From Nephromyces sp. MM_2019 (lineage: Eukaryota > Apicomplexa > Aconoidasida > Nephromycida): a DNA stretch of 64,000 nucleotides. Position 1 is the stretch's first letter; each line of letters starts with the position of its first letter. The translations under genes and the position numbers were made by a program. Under the pieces are notes generated by a model. It searched no databases. It was not told where the DNA came from and worked only from the letters and a program-made list of their open reading frames with translations. Below are positions 52,505-64,000 of this stretch, in pieces. Location of the stretch: positions 1 to 64,000 of the forward strand of contig JADHZB010000472.1 in assembly GCA_015657535.1 (NCBI GenBank), given 5' to 3'.

Positions 52505-54398
52505 TCATAATAAAAATGGTAGGAACGCCTTACGGTTTTTAGGGTAATTTGGGAATACTTCGTTGTACCAAAGATGTTGTTGTCTTGCTCGGGATCCCAA
52601 AAAAAAGAGAGTAAATAGAGTAAAACTAAATGAAGAGGTGTTACAGCAAAGGATAGAATAACCAAACCACTCTATAATCTCACCAAAGTAATTAGCACAG
52701 CTCACATATTGAAAAAGGCCATCATGTGGTATTTTATAGTGCTTCAAGTGAATTTTATTTTCTCTATGTTTTGTATAAGTTTCAGGACACATGTCTGAAG
52801 AATTCACAGGTATATTGGCTGGTGAATCATAGGTTTCATCTCTATGTTGCCTTTTTAATCCTATTAGATGTAAATCAGATCGGACGTTGATATAAAGCCC
52901 TAAGCCAAAAATAAATATTCCTGTAGTAATCCTTGAATATTCCAGAAATTTTTCCATTGGAGACTTTTCGTGAGATACAAATAAGTAAGTCATTTTTAAG
53001 AGCATATTCCATATATAATCTAAATGAATATAATCGAAATGTGTATACTGCCTCTGAAACTCTAAAGGTGATCCCCCCAGCAATCCAATTGTCTGTAGGG
53101 TTCCATTATACAAGTTGAAGCACAGTGCAGAAAGCATTATAACCAAGGAGAAATCTTTTTTACCTACCCCAATGCTATCATATGCTAATATAGGGTAAAT
53201 AAATGCACGATAAAGATAATGTAATGCATAAAGCATCAGGCATGTTTTGTTGAAACTGATCCCTGAAGAGATTATGGTTTGTTATGATATTGTATTAGGA
53301 TATAGCATGTGTGAAAATTTTGCAATCAAATATATTTGCTCCTTTAATAAAGGCTAAAACAAATGGTGATTCTTATTTTCAAAAGAATTCAAATCTTAAA
53401 TTAGTTAAATTATTACACTAATATTCAGGATACAGAAACATGTAAACTCAGTCATGAAAATGTTTTTGATACATCTATATATGTATCAAAATTCATCGAG
53501 ATACAATTGTTTTTATTTCAAGTGTCATATATTTACTATTTACTACCTTTTATGTGTGCAGATTCCCAAATGCCATAAATCGCAATAAGTAAGCCTGGGC
53601 ATTCCATTAATGTCCATGCTAGTTGAGAATTTACCTTGCATTGAAATATCCACTCTTTTGAATGGTAGTCTTTGAACTTACCCCATGGAATTCTTGAATT
53701 ATAGGAAAAGTTATAATAAAAATAGGTAATACTTATAATTAAGAATAAAAAGCATTCAATATAGTAATAGAATTCTACAATTGTTTAAAGATTGCTGGTT
53801 AGTTTATGTATTAAAAATAATGTGCTGATAAATCATTATATAGTTTAATTATTAAGTTTACAAGCTTCTTTCTAATCTTTATAAATAATATATATATCAT
53901 TTATGTAATACTTAATTTTCACATGCTCATCTTATGCTTACATATATATATGTAAATATATATAAGCATGTAAATTATATATAAACATGAGGTTATATGC
54001 AAAAATGGAGTTATATATAAAGTTATATTTAGCACTTAAAAACTATAAATTATAAACAACAGTAAAAGAAAATTTAAAAACCCTCTCACCAACTGTCACG
54101 AGTCTATGAGGATGGTGGGCCATTATGTATCATAAAATAATATTTATTAAGATGATGATGAATGTTTATATTTGATATCTTATGCTGCTTGCAAACATGG
54201 AAATAATTATAATTTAATATATCTAACTTTATTCTTCCCAAACTTTACCGTATAACTCAGTAAATTAGCTTACATTAAGTATTTGTTTATTCCAAATGTT
54301 AGAACTCCAAAGAGTAAAAGTGTAAAAGACATAACATCCACCAATAATTTATTTTCGAAAGAAGAATAATTTTCAGTTATCATTTCTTTGAACTTCAT
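52505..54398 (-). CDS. SRD5A: steroid 5-alpha-reductase family enzyme
   Basis: Three exons (54398-54274, 53692-53547, 53262-52505) with matching phases give 342 residues. The family reduces the 4,5 double bond of 3-oxo-delta4 steroids with NADPH in the ER membrane; relatives reduce polyprenol or enoyl-CoA. Visible motifs fit SRD5A1/2 and plant DET2: an early block KVNSQLAWTLMECPGLLI, then LYALHYLYRAFIYPIL, and the C-terminal NADPH-binding signature GLFQYVSCANYFGEIIEWFG, followed by ARQQHLWYNEVFPNYPKNRK (H-x-WY) and a hydrophobic end. Six or more membrane helices are likely. The polyprenol reductase SRD5A3 and TECR differ in the region before EIIEW, so the steroid branch is favoured. Between the two halves lies a polar insert (about 52880-52740) rich in His/Asn. 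Confidence 0.88.
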
Positions 54399-55021
54399 TG
54401 GAAAACTTATGATCACTCAAGGATCACTATCTTTATATTGATATTATAATAAGATAATCTGAATTTAACAATATAAATTTACATAACTAATTCATGATAA
54501 GGAAAATATTGCAGCACCCTTTGATCAAATCAATAATTTTTGAACTAAAATTCTCCAAATATTCTAAGTTTACTTATTTAGTAAAATCAATACTATTCAA
54601 AAGTTTAATTACTTGACTGTTTGGCAATCATAAAAACTAGATCCCTTTGAAATTTATTATATATTGTTTCAAATAAAGTAGGATGTATGATTGAGATAAA
54701 TATTCTGTTATAAATAACCTTGATTATTTTTAAAAAAATTTTATATAATGTGGAGCTGTGATGAGGACAACTTTTCTTGTTATTTTTGGAGAAAACTTAT
54801 TTTATACTCGAAAGGTTGATTCTTAACTAATTTCATATTGAAAAAAATGCGATTTCTTGTTATTTTTATCATCCTATGAAAAATATTCAATCGTGTGTGT
54901 TAGTAATTCATATTATTGAAAATTCAATATTAAGTATTTATTTTTAGGGACCAACATCAATTAAGATTTTGTGTATCTATAAAGAAAATTGGTACATGTA
55001 ATAAAGGATTGAGAGGGAATT
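54399..55021. other. intergenic region SRD5A to TTC27
   Basis: 620 bp between the SRD5A start (-) and the TTC27 3' end (-), AT-rich, with the SRD5A promoter expected here. No further feature. Confidence 0.6.
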
Positions 55022-58000
55022 TCAAATTGTGAAAGCTTTAATAAAACTTACAAGGTTGACGCTGCTCTCATGATATGTATCAGGAAATTTTTTCATTCTA
55101 TTCTCGATCGCTTTTAACATTAATTTAAGTTCATTCGAAGTTGTTCTGCAAAATTTAAACAAGATTAAAAAGAAATATAAAAATTGGAAAAGTGAATGTA
55201 TGCGAGAGAGTATTCTTTTTGTGCTTTTTAGAGAAAATTATGTAACAACTCAGTTTTAAAGCATTTGTATCTAGATAAGAAATAAATATATACTTTGTAT
55301 CATTGTTTCCAATATTTCCTAAATCAGGGATCAAGCTTAAAATTTGATGAAGTGATTTTTCCAGTTCTATTTTTTCATCTTCAAGATTGTGAGAATTAGG
55401 ACTAAACAAGCGAGCCTAAAATTGAGAATTGATTATTATGAATTCAGATTGTAACACATTTAGATTGTAATTTATTCCATAATGAAAAACATTGGTGCAA
55501 ACCTGAACTTGTCTAAGATGACTAATTATAATGTTGAATGATTTTCGATATTGCCCATCAATCTTCAGGGTGCTAGCATATAGGAAAGAAATTTGAGGTG
55601 AATTTGGTATCTCATTATTAACGAATTCAAAGAAATTCAAAACTTTGTCGAAATTCTCTTTGAATCCTTCCATCTTTTCAGAAGTTGCTTGTTGATATAA
55701 AAATTCAAAGCACCAAGTAGGGACCCTTTGTTTCTGAAATAGTTTATATCATGAAGTTCAGGATTTTAATGTTCTATTGGTTCAATCTCACCATCTTGAA
55801 ATCTAATATCATTTTATTCATTGCCTCGATCACCTTTGGGATATCCCTTAACTAGATATACAAATATTTTTCAGGAGAATTGAAATTTCATCTAGGCAAA
55901 GAAATACTCACTTGTACATTAACTTTAAGATAGGTATCCCAAATTCTCCAATCCTCTCGATTATAACGTAAAGCCTGCTCGATGCAATGAACTGCTTCTT
56001 TAAGCTTTTGCTTCTGAAATCAAAATTCTTGAGTCAATTTGATGCTTCTTTAAAATAAAAAATCAGCTTGTAAGGTTAATATTTTTAGTTCAGTTTAGTA
56101 TGAACTATGATCATATACAGAGAAATATTCAGTTGTTTTAAATGCTGAATTTTAACTGCTATTCTGAATGAATTTCTTTAAGCTATATATATGTATATAT
56201 AACCTGTATATGTATTCCAGCCATATTTGCCCAAGCCTCTCCCTGCTCAGGTTCCAAGCTCACGACTTTTGAAAATGCCAACAGAGCTTTTTGCCAAAGT
56301 TCCAGTCTCATTAAGCTGCAGCCTAAGGTAAACCAACTACTAGGGTTTAATGGGTTTATTTCAAGTGCCAAATCAAATGCCTCGATGGCAGCCTTGAAAT
56401 TTTGTTGTCGAAAATAGTAAGATCCTAAAAGCCTCTGAGCTCCTGCATAACGATTCTTTGAGAGCTCCCAAGCTTTTATATAACATTTATGGTCATCATC
56501 AAGCTGTCCCTTAACGCACCATAGTGGAGGAGATGGCTGTATGGCTAATCTTTCTTCTACCTGTGATCAAGATCCAAAGATCCAAAAATAAAAAATCTAG
56601 CTTTATATTTATTCCTTATAAAAAATTTACCAATAATTTTGCTTCGGCTTTTCTGTTGGCTGCAACAAGACAATTTACAGCCTCTTCCCACATCATCATA
56701 TCCTTAAACATATTATAAGCCTATCAAGGATCAAGTTAAGATTCGATAATTGTGTATTATTAAGCAATTAGGAATAGTTTTGAAATTACTGAAATAAATG
56801 AGCCAATACTAAGCATCCTAATCCCTGATCAAAAAAGAGAATAATGGAAGAGATTAGTTAGAGAAATAAAATGAATAGTTAGCAGGCTCCGACCTAATTC
56901 TCTTTTGGCTTCCCATTGGTTGGGATAATCTAGAATATGAATGTAATTCAATCTGTGAGAACCGGAAGGTTCTTCATCTGTTCAATGGTGAATGAGAAAA
57001 AACATCTCAAAAACCTAGTGAGTTTTTAAAATTTGCATACCATAGTACTGATCCACAAGGGATTGTAACTGTAATGAAGCTCTTTCCACTGTTTTTAGCC
57101 TATGATTTTCGGCTTTACATCGGAACCATAAACCAGAGGAGAAAACAAGCCAATGAGATGAAAGGTAAGGCTTTGAGGAAGGATTATAAGGATCGAAAGT
57201 TGAAGCAGATCGTGGTAAAACAAGGCATCTCTGAACAATAGCTGCTAATTCTTCAAATGCCATATCTGCCGAAGCTGAAAAGGTGTAAATTAAATTTATA
57301 GAAATAGGCTATTGAAATCTTCCCAAAGAAATAAAAATAATTAGTTATCCGATTTGAAAGCTCAAGAGGTTCATAGAAGATATAAAAATTATAACCTGGA
57401 GTTGAAGATTGAAGATATGAGCATCTTGCTAATAGTAAGCATTGCTCAAATGCACTGAGACTCGAAGTTATTTCCCCACCATCCTCTTGCCTATGTTATT
57501 AAATGCAAACATTTAGAAGTAGTTTTAATAGCTAAATATTAGATAATAATGATAAAATCTTAGGAAGATCAATATAAACATTCTTTACTCACTTTTCTAA
57601 AATTAGAGGGTTTTCAAGAATGTCAGTTTCAGGATTAACATCACTTAATGACCAGTATTTATGTTTCTCATTGTTTTGACCACCATTTGATTTTTCTATT
57701 TGTACAAAGTCCTCCTTGTTATCTAAAGGTGTAGACTCACTGAATGTCTTAACAACTAATTGAGCAAAATCTTCAGTTTGATATTTGCGCCTTATGCCAT
57801 AAGCACCACTTAATTCGAATCTAAATCCGACAGCTTCACAGGCAAGATCTGTATAATTCAAATAAGGCATGAAGCTTCTATGTAATAAAATAGATTTAAA
57901 ACCAGTGCTACTGAAAAACACTGCAATTACTAACTAAGTCTCTAAGTTCAAACAGGAAATATTTTTCATTTTATACCTGAGATGGTGTTAAAAGAGTCTG

Positions 58001-59600
58001 TATAGCCATAAAATGATAATCGAATAGCAAATTCCAAGAGCAGTGATGATTTTTCGTAAGGGCCGACTGTAAATTTAAATTAAAGGAGGAATATATGGAG
58101 GATTCACAAGTTAGTTTGTGCTAATTGCTCTTACTTTGTTCAAATTGTGGCATTGAATCATAGTATTCATTTGTTGAATCCTTTAGAAGTGGTTTAAGGC
58201 TATCTATGATTTCATTGTTTACCTTCTTACTAATTTGTGGCGAAAATAGCTCAGGTTCTAAAGTACTTATGCTCTTTTTTTTGAATGAGAAGGAACTTGG
58301 TAGTAACTAGTGAAAAATAACATATTTTTGATAAAACATGAGAATAATTTTAAGCAGAGGTGATCAGTTATACCTCTAATTTCTTTAATGTTTCCATGTG
58401 CATTTGGATGCTAATGTCAAAAAGTGTCGGAGAAGTGTTTTCATAGGCCTTGCGGATAATTCGTTGCCATATGAATATTACTCGAGAATACCAAATGAAC
58501 AAGGTTTTGAGTCTATATTCACCTTGAAGCAAATTGTTATTGTAAATGATTATCTGTAGAAGGCTTAAACATGCCCACAAGTAACCGATTCCTCTAGTCA
58601 TTTCATATATGACCTGTGATATAGATAAGGATTCGAATGTGAACAAATGATACTTGTAGCTTGCAGGAATTATATTGATTACCTCTCCATCAATGTTTAA
58701 GTCACTAGCAAATGCCTTGATCATTTTTGATTGTTCGTAAACTAATTCTCTATTAGAATCACCCAGGAGTTCGAAAAGGATATCATTACTTCCATCTGCG
58801 CTTATATTGTCATTGATTTTGAAAGCCATACTTTTGGTAGGTTTCTTTGGATTTGAGAGTTTTGGGCCAGTCCAATTTACCTGGAAGTGATTTACATTTA
58901 TGTAATGGTGGGTTTGAGAGCAAATAGCTTTCGATTACCTGTAAGAATATATAAAAAAAGTATTTTGCAATACTTAAAATGCCTATGTGACGTATGTTAG
59001 TAATAAATTGGTCAGACTCATGGCCAACGAAGCTTTCAATTTGTTTGTTTATCGAAGCGCCTAGGGATTTGGCATCAAGATTTTCCCCTTTAAAGTAAAA
59101 ATAGTGGTGATTATTCGCAAAATACTTTTATAATCGACTGTATGTTTTATACTCGATCATACCTGGCTGCATAAAAGGCTTGAAGATTGGCCAAGCCCAG
59201 TCTGTCGGTGATATTCTCACTTGCTCATAGTTCTCAAGGGACTTTAATAATTCAAAAAGTTTATAAGCTTCCTCTGAATAAATATAAGCAAAATCCAAAA
59301 TTAAAAAAAAATAGGGATTTTTATTGAGTATAGGACTTGTAAATCCTAGTTAGGTTTGTCAGACTATTTCTGATCAGTCAATTTGTGCAAATTCTAATTT
59401 TTATTATACAACTGTGTAGTAATATTAATTCAAGCTGGTGAAAATTAATACGATTTTATAGAAACAGCCAACAACTAACCTCTGGCTTCTTCTTCAAGAG
59501 GGCTCTGAAAGATCTGGTTGCACAAATCATCTATTCCTTTCCCTAGTTCTTCAGGAGGCACTAATAGTAATCTTTCTATAGTCCATTCTAGCGATTTCAT
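55022..59600 (-). CDS. TTC27: TTC27/Emw1 tetratricopeptide protein
   Basis: TTC27 (yeast Emw1) is an essential, conserved TPR protein of uncertain biochemical role, linked to cell integrity and ribosome biogenesis or chaperoning. Start ATG at 59600 (MKSLEWTIERLLL). N-terminal helical exons contain ELAAIVQRCLVLPRSAST and SSHWLVFSSGLWFRCKAE with the following TVERASLQLQSLVDQYYG, a block I recognise from TTC27 across eukaryotes, and LNYIHILDYPNQWEAKRELG. TPR repeats follow (about 56500-55900), the clearest being ALEINPLNPSSWFTLGCSL, then ALLAFSKVVSLEPEQGEAW. The C-terminal exon ends at 55022, unless a GTAAGT donor at NLV is used. About 15 exons; several small joins were not checked. Confidence 0.87.
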
Positions 59601-60185
59601 TTTGGTAAGTTGATTGTTGTGATTTAGTGTCTATTGTGTTTCATTGAGGTAAGTACAAATGTTGGATAACATATGTACTCGTAGATTTAATTATGATAAG
59701 AATTGGGAAGTTGTGAATAGTTTAATTATTCATCAACTCCTATCGTTGTATTTTCTGAGTGAATAAGCAAATGCTAATTAATTAAACCATTAATAAATTG
59801 TTGGGCAATCAATAATTCTACTGTTAGCTTCATTATGAAGTAGTAGTCTAGCAATCAATATATACCTAATGGCAGTCCCTCATTCTAGTTACTCCAATAA
59901 ACTTGAGCCAATTGATCTCGCATTGCTATTAATTGTAACCAGGAAGTAGCAAAGAGCTTACGAGGTTTTAAAGCTAGCGTTAAGCGCACAATTGTTAAAA
60001 TAATTTAGATGTCATAGATTTCTTAGTCTTGTTAATTGTTATTTTTTTACAAGAAGTAAAATATTTTAAATTAAATTGAAGCTAAAAAATTCTCATGTTA
60101 AGGCGGCCAATAAACTTTACAGATCATTGGTAACACACTGTGATTCATTGGATATTTTATTAGGCATTTTAAAGTCAACACTTCT
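59601..60185. other. intergenic region TTC27 to SPO11
   Basis: 585 bp between the TTC27 start (-) and the SPO11 stop (-). AT-rich with no recognised motif. Confidence 0.6.
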
Positions 60186-61680
60186 TTATTTAATATTGAC
60201 TCGTAGGAATTCTATAATGTAATCTTCAAGATTTTCAAAGCTATCCAAACTAAACTTAATCCCTTCAGAGGATAATTTTTTCAGATTTTTTCTGCAATTA
60301 TAATATCTATGTGTTTAAGCGATATTTCAAAATTTTAAACATACTGCCACTCATGTGCACAATGTTGAGTAAAACTGGAATTCTCGGTGATATTTAATAT
60401 ACGCTTTTCAAGTCTGTAAACACGAAGTTTATTTTTATTTAGTAAAAATTTTATGATTTTACCCTTTTAACAAAGTAAAATCGGATTTTGTAAAGTGGGA
60501 TAAATCAGAATTACGGACAAATGATTTATTTAAAACTTCATGAGCCCCCGGTAAGCTTATCGGCCTTACTAATGCAGGAGTGTCTGGGTCGTTATCTGAG
60601 CTAGCACATAAGATCTTATTATTATTTGTTAAGTAATTTTATTACAGAATCCACTTTTTTTGTCAGCACGTCCAAAGGCATATGTCATACCTATGCTTAA
60701 GCCTTGTAATAACTCCCTTAATACATTATAAAATAAGTTTGATCATTGGAAAGATACCATGGGGATCATTGTCTCCAATAAAAAAGAATTGAGATTGATC
60801 CGAGAATTTCCGGAATAGTAAATTTATAAATTTTTGTGATGGAATGTCTGTAAGATTGTGAGTAGTAAAATTTTGAACAAATTTTTAGATACCAGGATAT
60901 CCTTTGGCAGTAAAAATTATCCCTGCTCCAAAGCTTTAGAGATAATAGCTTTAACTCAGTGCTAAATAAAAATTCCCTTACCATTCTAAAAACCTGAACT
61001 CGATCAATCTATTAAAGATACTTTCTTTTTCTACAATCTAAAATTAGATAAAACCAAAGTTATTTTTATTTTCATTAAGTAATACCAAAACAAAGTCAAG
61101 TTTCTTCAGCGGTTTGGCATCAATGATACTTATTGCTGGTATAGAATGACCACGAAGCTAAAAATAATAATTTTTAGTTGGCTTTCTATATATAAATGTG
61201 TCAATAATACCTCAAAATCGTTCAGACAATTAACCCATTTTAATCCGCTCCCTGTGTTCATGAGTAAAGGTGCTTATAAAATAGCCTACTTTAAGAACCT
61301 GTGTTTTCCAATAACTCTATGTACCCTCTTAAAATTCCTTTGGGATTAGATACAATATTCATAAGGCTCCTAGGAGTTTGAAATTCTTGGGTTAAGTGCG
61401 CTAAGATTTTATTTGACACGTTTTGTGAACCATAAAGGCCAGCTCTTAAGTAGTATAAATGCCTAAGTGTTACACATTGGCTGGTAGTTAGCAGTAAGTG
61501 AAGGTCCGATAGGCAAGTAATTATTTGTGTAATTGATAAAATATTTTCATGATTAATTGGTTTTTTAAAACATTGAAAGCTGTTTTGAAGTCCTATAGAG
61601 TTTCCCTCTTCTCTATATAGATTAAAAATAAATTCTAAAACCATTGTTTGTATGTTTTCTGAAGGTGATGTTCCAGCCAT
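60186..61680 (-). CDS. SPO11: SPO11 meiotic DNA-break protein (Topo VI A family)
   Basis: SPO11 makes the double-strand breaks that start meiotic recombination. Start ATG at 61680. The winged-helix part holds the catalytic tyrosine region TLRHLYYLRAGLYGSQNV, then TPRSLMNIVSNPKGILRGYI. Exon 2 (GSGLKWVNCLNDFE) and exon 3 (LRGHSIPAISIID) join in phase. The Toprim part has the diagnostic block TAKGYPDIPSQKFIN across a small intron, then FFFIGDNDPHGI, which corresponds to the metal-binding D-x-D of LVDADPYGI. Then IGMTYAFGRADKK, the domain end around LPGAHEVLNKSF, and a C-terminal helix ending FLRVNIK at 60186. All key elements are present, so the enzyme looks intact. About ten exons, roughly 350-380 residues. 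Confidence 0.9.
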
Positions 61681-62185
61681 GTTGTTGAAGGATTGACTTG
61701 CTTGAATACTTTATACTTTTAATTCAAATAATCTTATTAGTTCAGTAGAAACTTGACTATTTTGCGTGTATGTACATCCCAGAGTAATTACTAGAGAATT
61801 TTTACAAGTCAGCCTAATTCATATTTCATATACAATTTTAAAGCATTGGAATGATGAAAATCTTTCATTGATGCGTTAAGAGTATCCATTACCAAACTTT
61901 TTTAAGTTAATAAATTGATACTAGTATATCACAAATTTGTGCAAACTCATGTTGAAAGAGACATACTAGCAACCCATACTCTTGGTGCTCTATAAAGGCT
62001 ACTAGTGTTGCCTTGTATATAATTAATTCATGCTGCTGTTTTAATTAGCAACAACAAGCTTTTGAGCTCACCAAATGGTTTTTAGTTTTTTTTATTAACT
62101 TGTGTATTAAAATTTATAGGGTACATGAAAGTCGATTGAAAAAGTCCTAAATAGATTTTAAATATCCTTAGTAAAATATTTTTAT
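61681..62185. other. intergenic region SPO11 to secreted Cys-rich gene
   Basis: 505 bp between the SPO11 start (-) and the 3' end of the secreted protein gene (-). No feature seen. Confidence 0.6.
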
Positions 62186-62741
62186 TTAGGAGCATATAAA
62201 ACCTTTATATGTTCTTTGGAGCTGCCCATCAAGTTTACCTTTGAAATCTGGTCCAATATTACAATTAATTTTACCTGTACAACAAAAAGGCACAATACCA
62301 GGTCTGCACGGCTTCCACCTTGGTATACATTTAAATCCTATTAAATTACTACTCAGAATCATCTGCTCCCTTTCCTTAGATCTCTCCAGGATACTATCGT
62401 TTTCCTCATACTTGTAATTGTTATCATCATAAGAATCATTTTCTGTCAATGCACCATTGATAGCATAATCGTTTGCCCTTTCATCAAAACTACTCTTTAT
62501 TTTCGAGTCAGCCAATGCCTCAGCCTGCTCTGCATGTACCACAGATTCTGAGTATTCAAATATGAATTTAATCTCATTATATTTATTTTAAAATGAATTT
62601 CGATATTCAAGTACCTGTAAAATCATCTTTCAAAGGTATTCCATCTTCCCCAACTTGATCTTCACATAGTGTATTGGGTAGTAAAGTTGAGAACAACAAA
62701 ATAGCATACGCTAACATGAACCTACTTTTTAATACCTTCAT
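62186..62741 (-). CDS. secreted protein with six-cysteine knot-like C-terminus
   Basis: Two exons (62741-62615, 62547-62186) in phase give 162 residues. A signal peptide is clear (MKVLKSRFMLAYAILLFSTL, cleavage likely after the LPNTLC region). The middle is acidic and Asn/Asp-rich, with a possible basic processing site (LERSKERE). The last 45 residues hold six cysteines spaced C-x6-C-x7-CC-x5-C-x20-C, starting FKCIPRWKPC and FCCTGKINC. This resembles the cysteine order of small inhibitor-cystine-knot (knottin) peptides, except for a long last loop. No family was recognised from apicomplexans. It may be a secreted effector, protease inhibitor or adhesive; function is unknown. Confidence 0.82.
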
Positions 62742-63138
62742 TTATTAAAGTGCCTCGTTGGCCTATACAAAAAGTGCTAGAAAATTAACTATTATTAGAA
62801 AATTTTTAGCTTACTCTTTTATAATTTTATTAAAACTACCCCGATATACTCTCAAGTAGTTGTTTTATTTCTAAGGCATAGATTTTTTATCAATAAATAT
62901 GCTTAGTTCATACATTGTTGAGGGAATTTACATAAATTGAACACTTATTTTGCACAAAGGTTGAAATTTTTAACAAGAATTAAAATATAATATTTATAGT
63001 GGAGTTGAGTTTATAAATGAACTGCTATTTTTAAAAGGAAATATCGAATTCAATATGTTAAAGTTGGCAAAAATAAGTAAAAGTTAGTATTCAGTTCTAT
63101 ACAGTTAGGAGAAAATTTTTATTTTAAATCTGGTAGTA
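62742..63138. other. intergenic region secreted Cys-rich gene to DAP3
   Basis: About 400 bp of AT-rich DNA holding the promoter of the secreted gene. Nothing else seen. Confidence 0.6.
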
Positions 63139-64000
63139 TTAATAGAAAGTTGTTAGTAGCCTTCTCGATTCGAAACCATTTCCTCCTAAAATTGAAATAT
63201 TAAGTACAAAAGTCAATAGTCTAGTTGTTAGAAAAAAATTAAACTAAAATAAAGCTTATTACCTGTTAACATATATAGGTAATCTAATTTTTCTGAAGGT
63301 AGATTATTCAATACAGAAGATTCTACCAAATTGCATACATAGTTTGTAAATTCTTGAGGCGTAAAGTTGCGGACAGTCAATATTTCGTTTTTACTACAAG
63401 GTGAGCAAATTTATATTTAAATGAAGTAAGTTAAAAAGAGGAATTTTAATTAGCTTTTTAAGCATTCAAGGACATAAAATATACCTAACTCCCAGCAATT
63501 CAGGTCTATATCTCCTTCTTTTCATATGTTTCCAGCAAGTTGAGTAAATTTTTAATCCTTAGGTAACAAAATAACAAGGAAGGCTATTAGATTTTCTTTT
63601 TTATAATGAAACAAGTCTTTAAGTTATCAAATTAATAAAATCTTTAACCTCGGGCATATTGATGACCATCCCATTTATAAAACAAGCGTGGCATTGTTAA
63701 ATGATAAGAAGGAATCCAACCATCATATTTAGTACCCTCATACATAATGGATAAGTATTTTGAAACCGGAAAGCACTCATTCCATTGATCTATGATGAGA
63801 ATTCATTTATTTTAATTCTTTTACGTACCAAAAAAGTTACTCAATGCTTACCAACAATAATTAGTAATGGATAAGTAGTTTGTGATTTGAGTTGTTCGAA
63901 AATCTCATAAGTGGATTGAACAGCAAAAGCAGAGTGCTGTAATCCATACTCAGCAATCTCAGCAAGATTTTGAGGGATAACCCTGTCCCTACTCATTTGG
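63139..64000 (-). CDS. DAP3: mitochondrial small-subunit ribosomal protein DAP3/mS29, 3' part
   Basis: The 5' part lies beyond the right edge. Visible exons read from the edge: NLAEIAEYGLQHSAFAVQ, YEIFEQLKSQTTYPLLIIV, then DQWNECFP (the Walker B-like area), GWIPSYHLTMPRLFYKWDG, YARG, TVRNFTPQEFTNYVC, then LTGGNGFESRRLLTTFY to the stop at 63139. DAP3 is a P-loop GTPase-like protein of the mitochondrial ribosome; its P-loop is off-window. The ARG after the substrate loop and the C-terminal L-T-G-G-N-x-x-E-x-R-x-L block are characteristic. Its presence implies mitochondrial translation. Confidence 0.85.

Noticed and set aside
1..64000. Non-standard genetic code
   Set aside because: TAA, TAG and TGA all end well-supported genes and none is needed as a sense codon in conserved domains.

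Overview
The window is AT-rich nuclear DNA from an apicomplexan parasite. Five things point to this phylum: an AP2 protein ending in an ACDC domain plus a second, N-terminal AP2 protein; a Kelch13 orthologue with its coiled coil, BTB and kelch propeller; a four-helix claudin-like protein resembling CLAMP; a TPPP/p25-alpha protein; and the short, very frequent GT-AG introns (about 45-150 bp, up to 17 per gene). A DAP3/mS29 gene implies a translating mitochondrion, which argues against Cryptosporidium. The low GC argues against Toxoplasma and Eimeria, and an intron-rich Kelch13 argues against Plasmodium. I cannot place the species further; a gregarine, adeleid, marosporidian or nephromycid-like lineage would all fit. 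Gene models below were built by hand from reading frame, splice sites and phase. Internal exon joins are mostly phase-consistent, but none is backed by transcripts.

Layout. 1-3532 is gene-free, with TA and CA microsatellites and a degenerate low-complexity block. Then come PLAA/Doa1 (+), a small Myb protein with a canonical telobox (+), AP2-ACDC (+), Kelch13 (-), a secreted lysine-rich repeat protein (-), WDR7/rabconnectin-3 beta (+), a CLAMP-like claudin protein (+), TPPP (-), a very exon-rich CPC1/SPEF2 central-pair protein (-), an AP2 protein (+), a three-RRM TIA1/NAM8-like protein (-), a doubtful small membrane ORF (+), a ZFAND2-type AN1 zinc-finger protein (+), a P5B (ATP13A2-type) ATPase (-), a steroid 5-alpha-reductase family enzyme (-), TTC27 (-), SPO11 (-), a secreted six-cysteine protein (-), and DAP3/mS29 (-) running off the right edge.

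Functional themes. Sexual stages are represented by SPO11 (meiotic breaks) and SPEF2 (axoneme of flagellated microgametes, with TPPP possibly acting on microtubules as well). Ubiquitin and stress handling are represented by PLAA and ZFAND2, both linked to p97/Cdc48 and the proteasome. Endolysosomal and membrane functions are represented by WDR7 (V-ATPase regulation), the P5B ATPase and Kelch13 (endocytic collar in Plasmodium). Host contact is represented by the CLAMP-like protein and two orphan secreted proteins. These are ordinary eukaryotic neighbours, not an operon. No mobile element, CRISPR array, rRNA or convincing tRNA was seen.

The most unusual items are the telobox Myb protein (a candidate telomere-binding factor), the cystine-knot-like secreted protein, the 18-residue-repeat secreted protein, the P5B ATPase whose usual PPALP motif reads TPIWI, the SPEF2 adenylate-kinase-like domain without a P-loop, and a perfect 16-bp inverted repeat lying over a 5' splice site.
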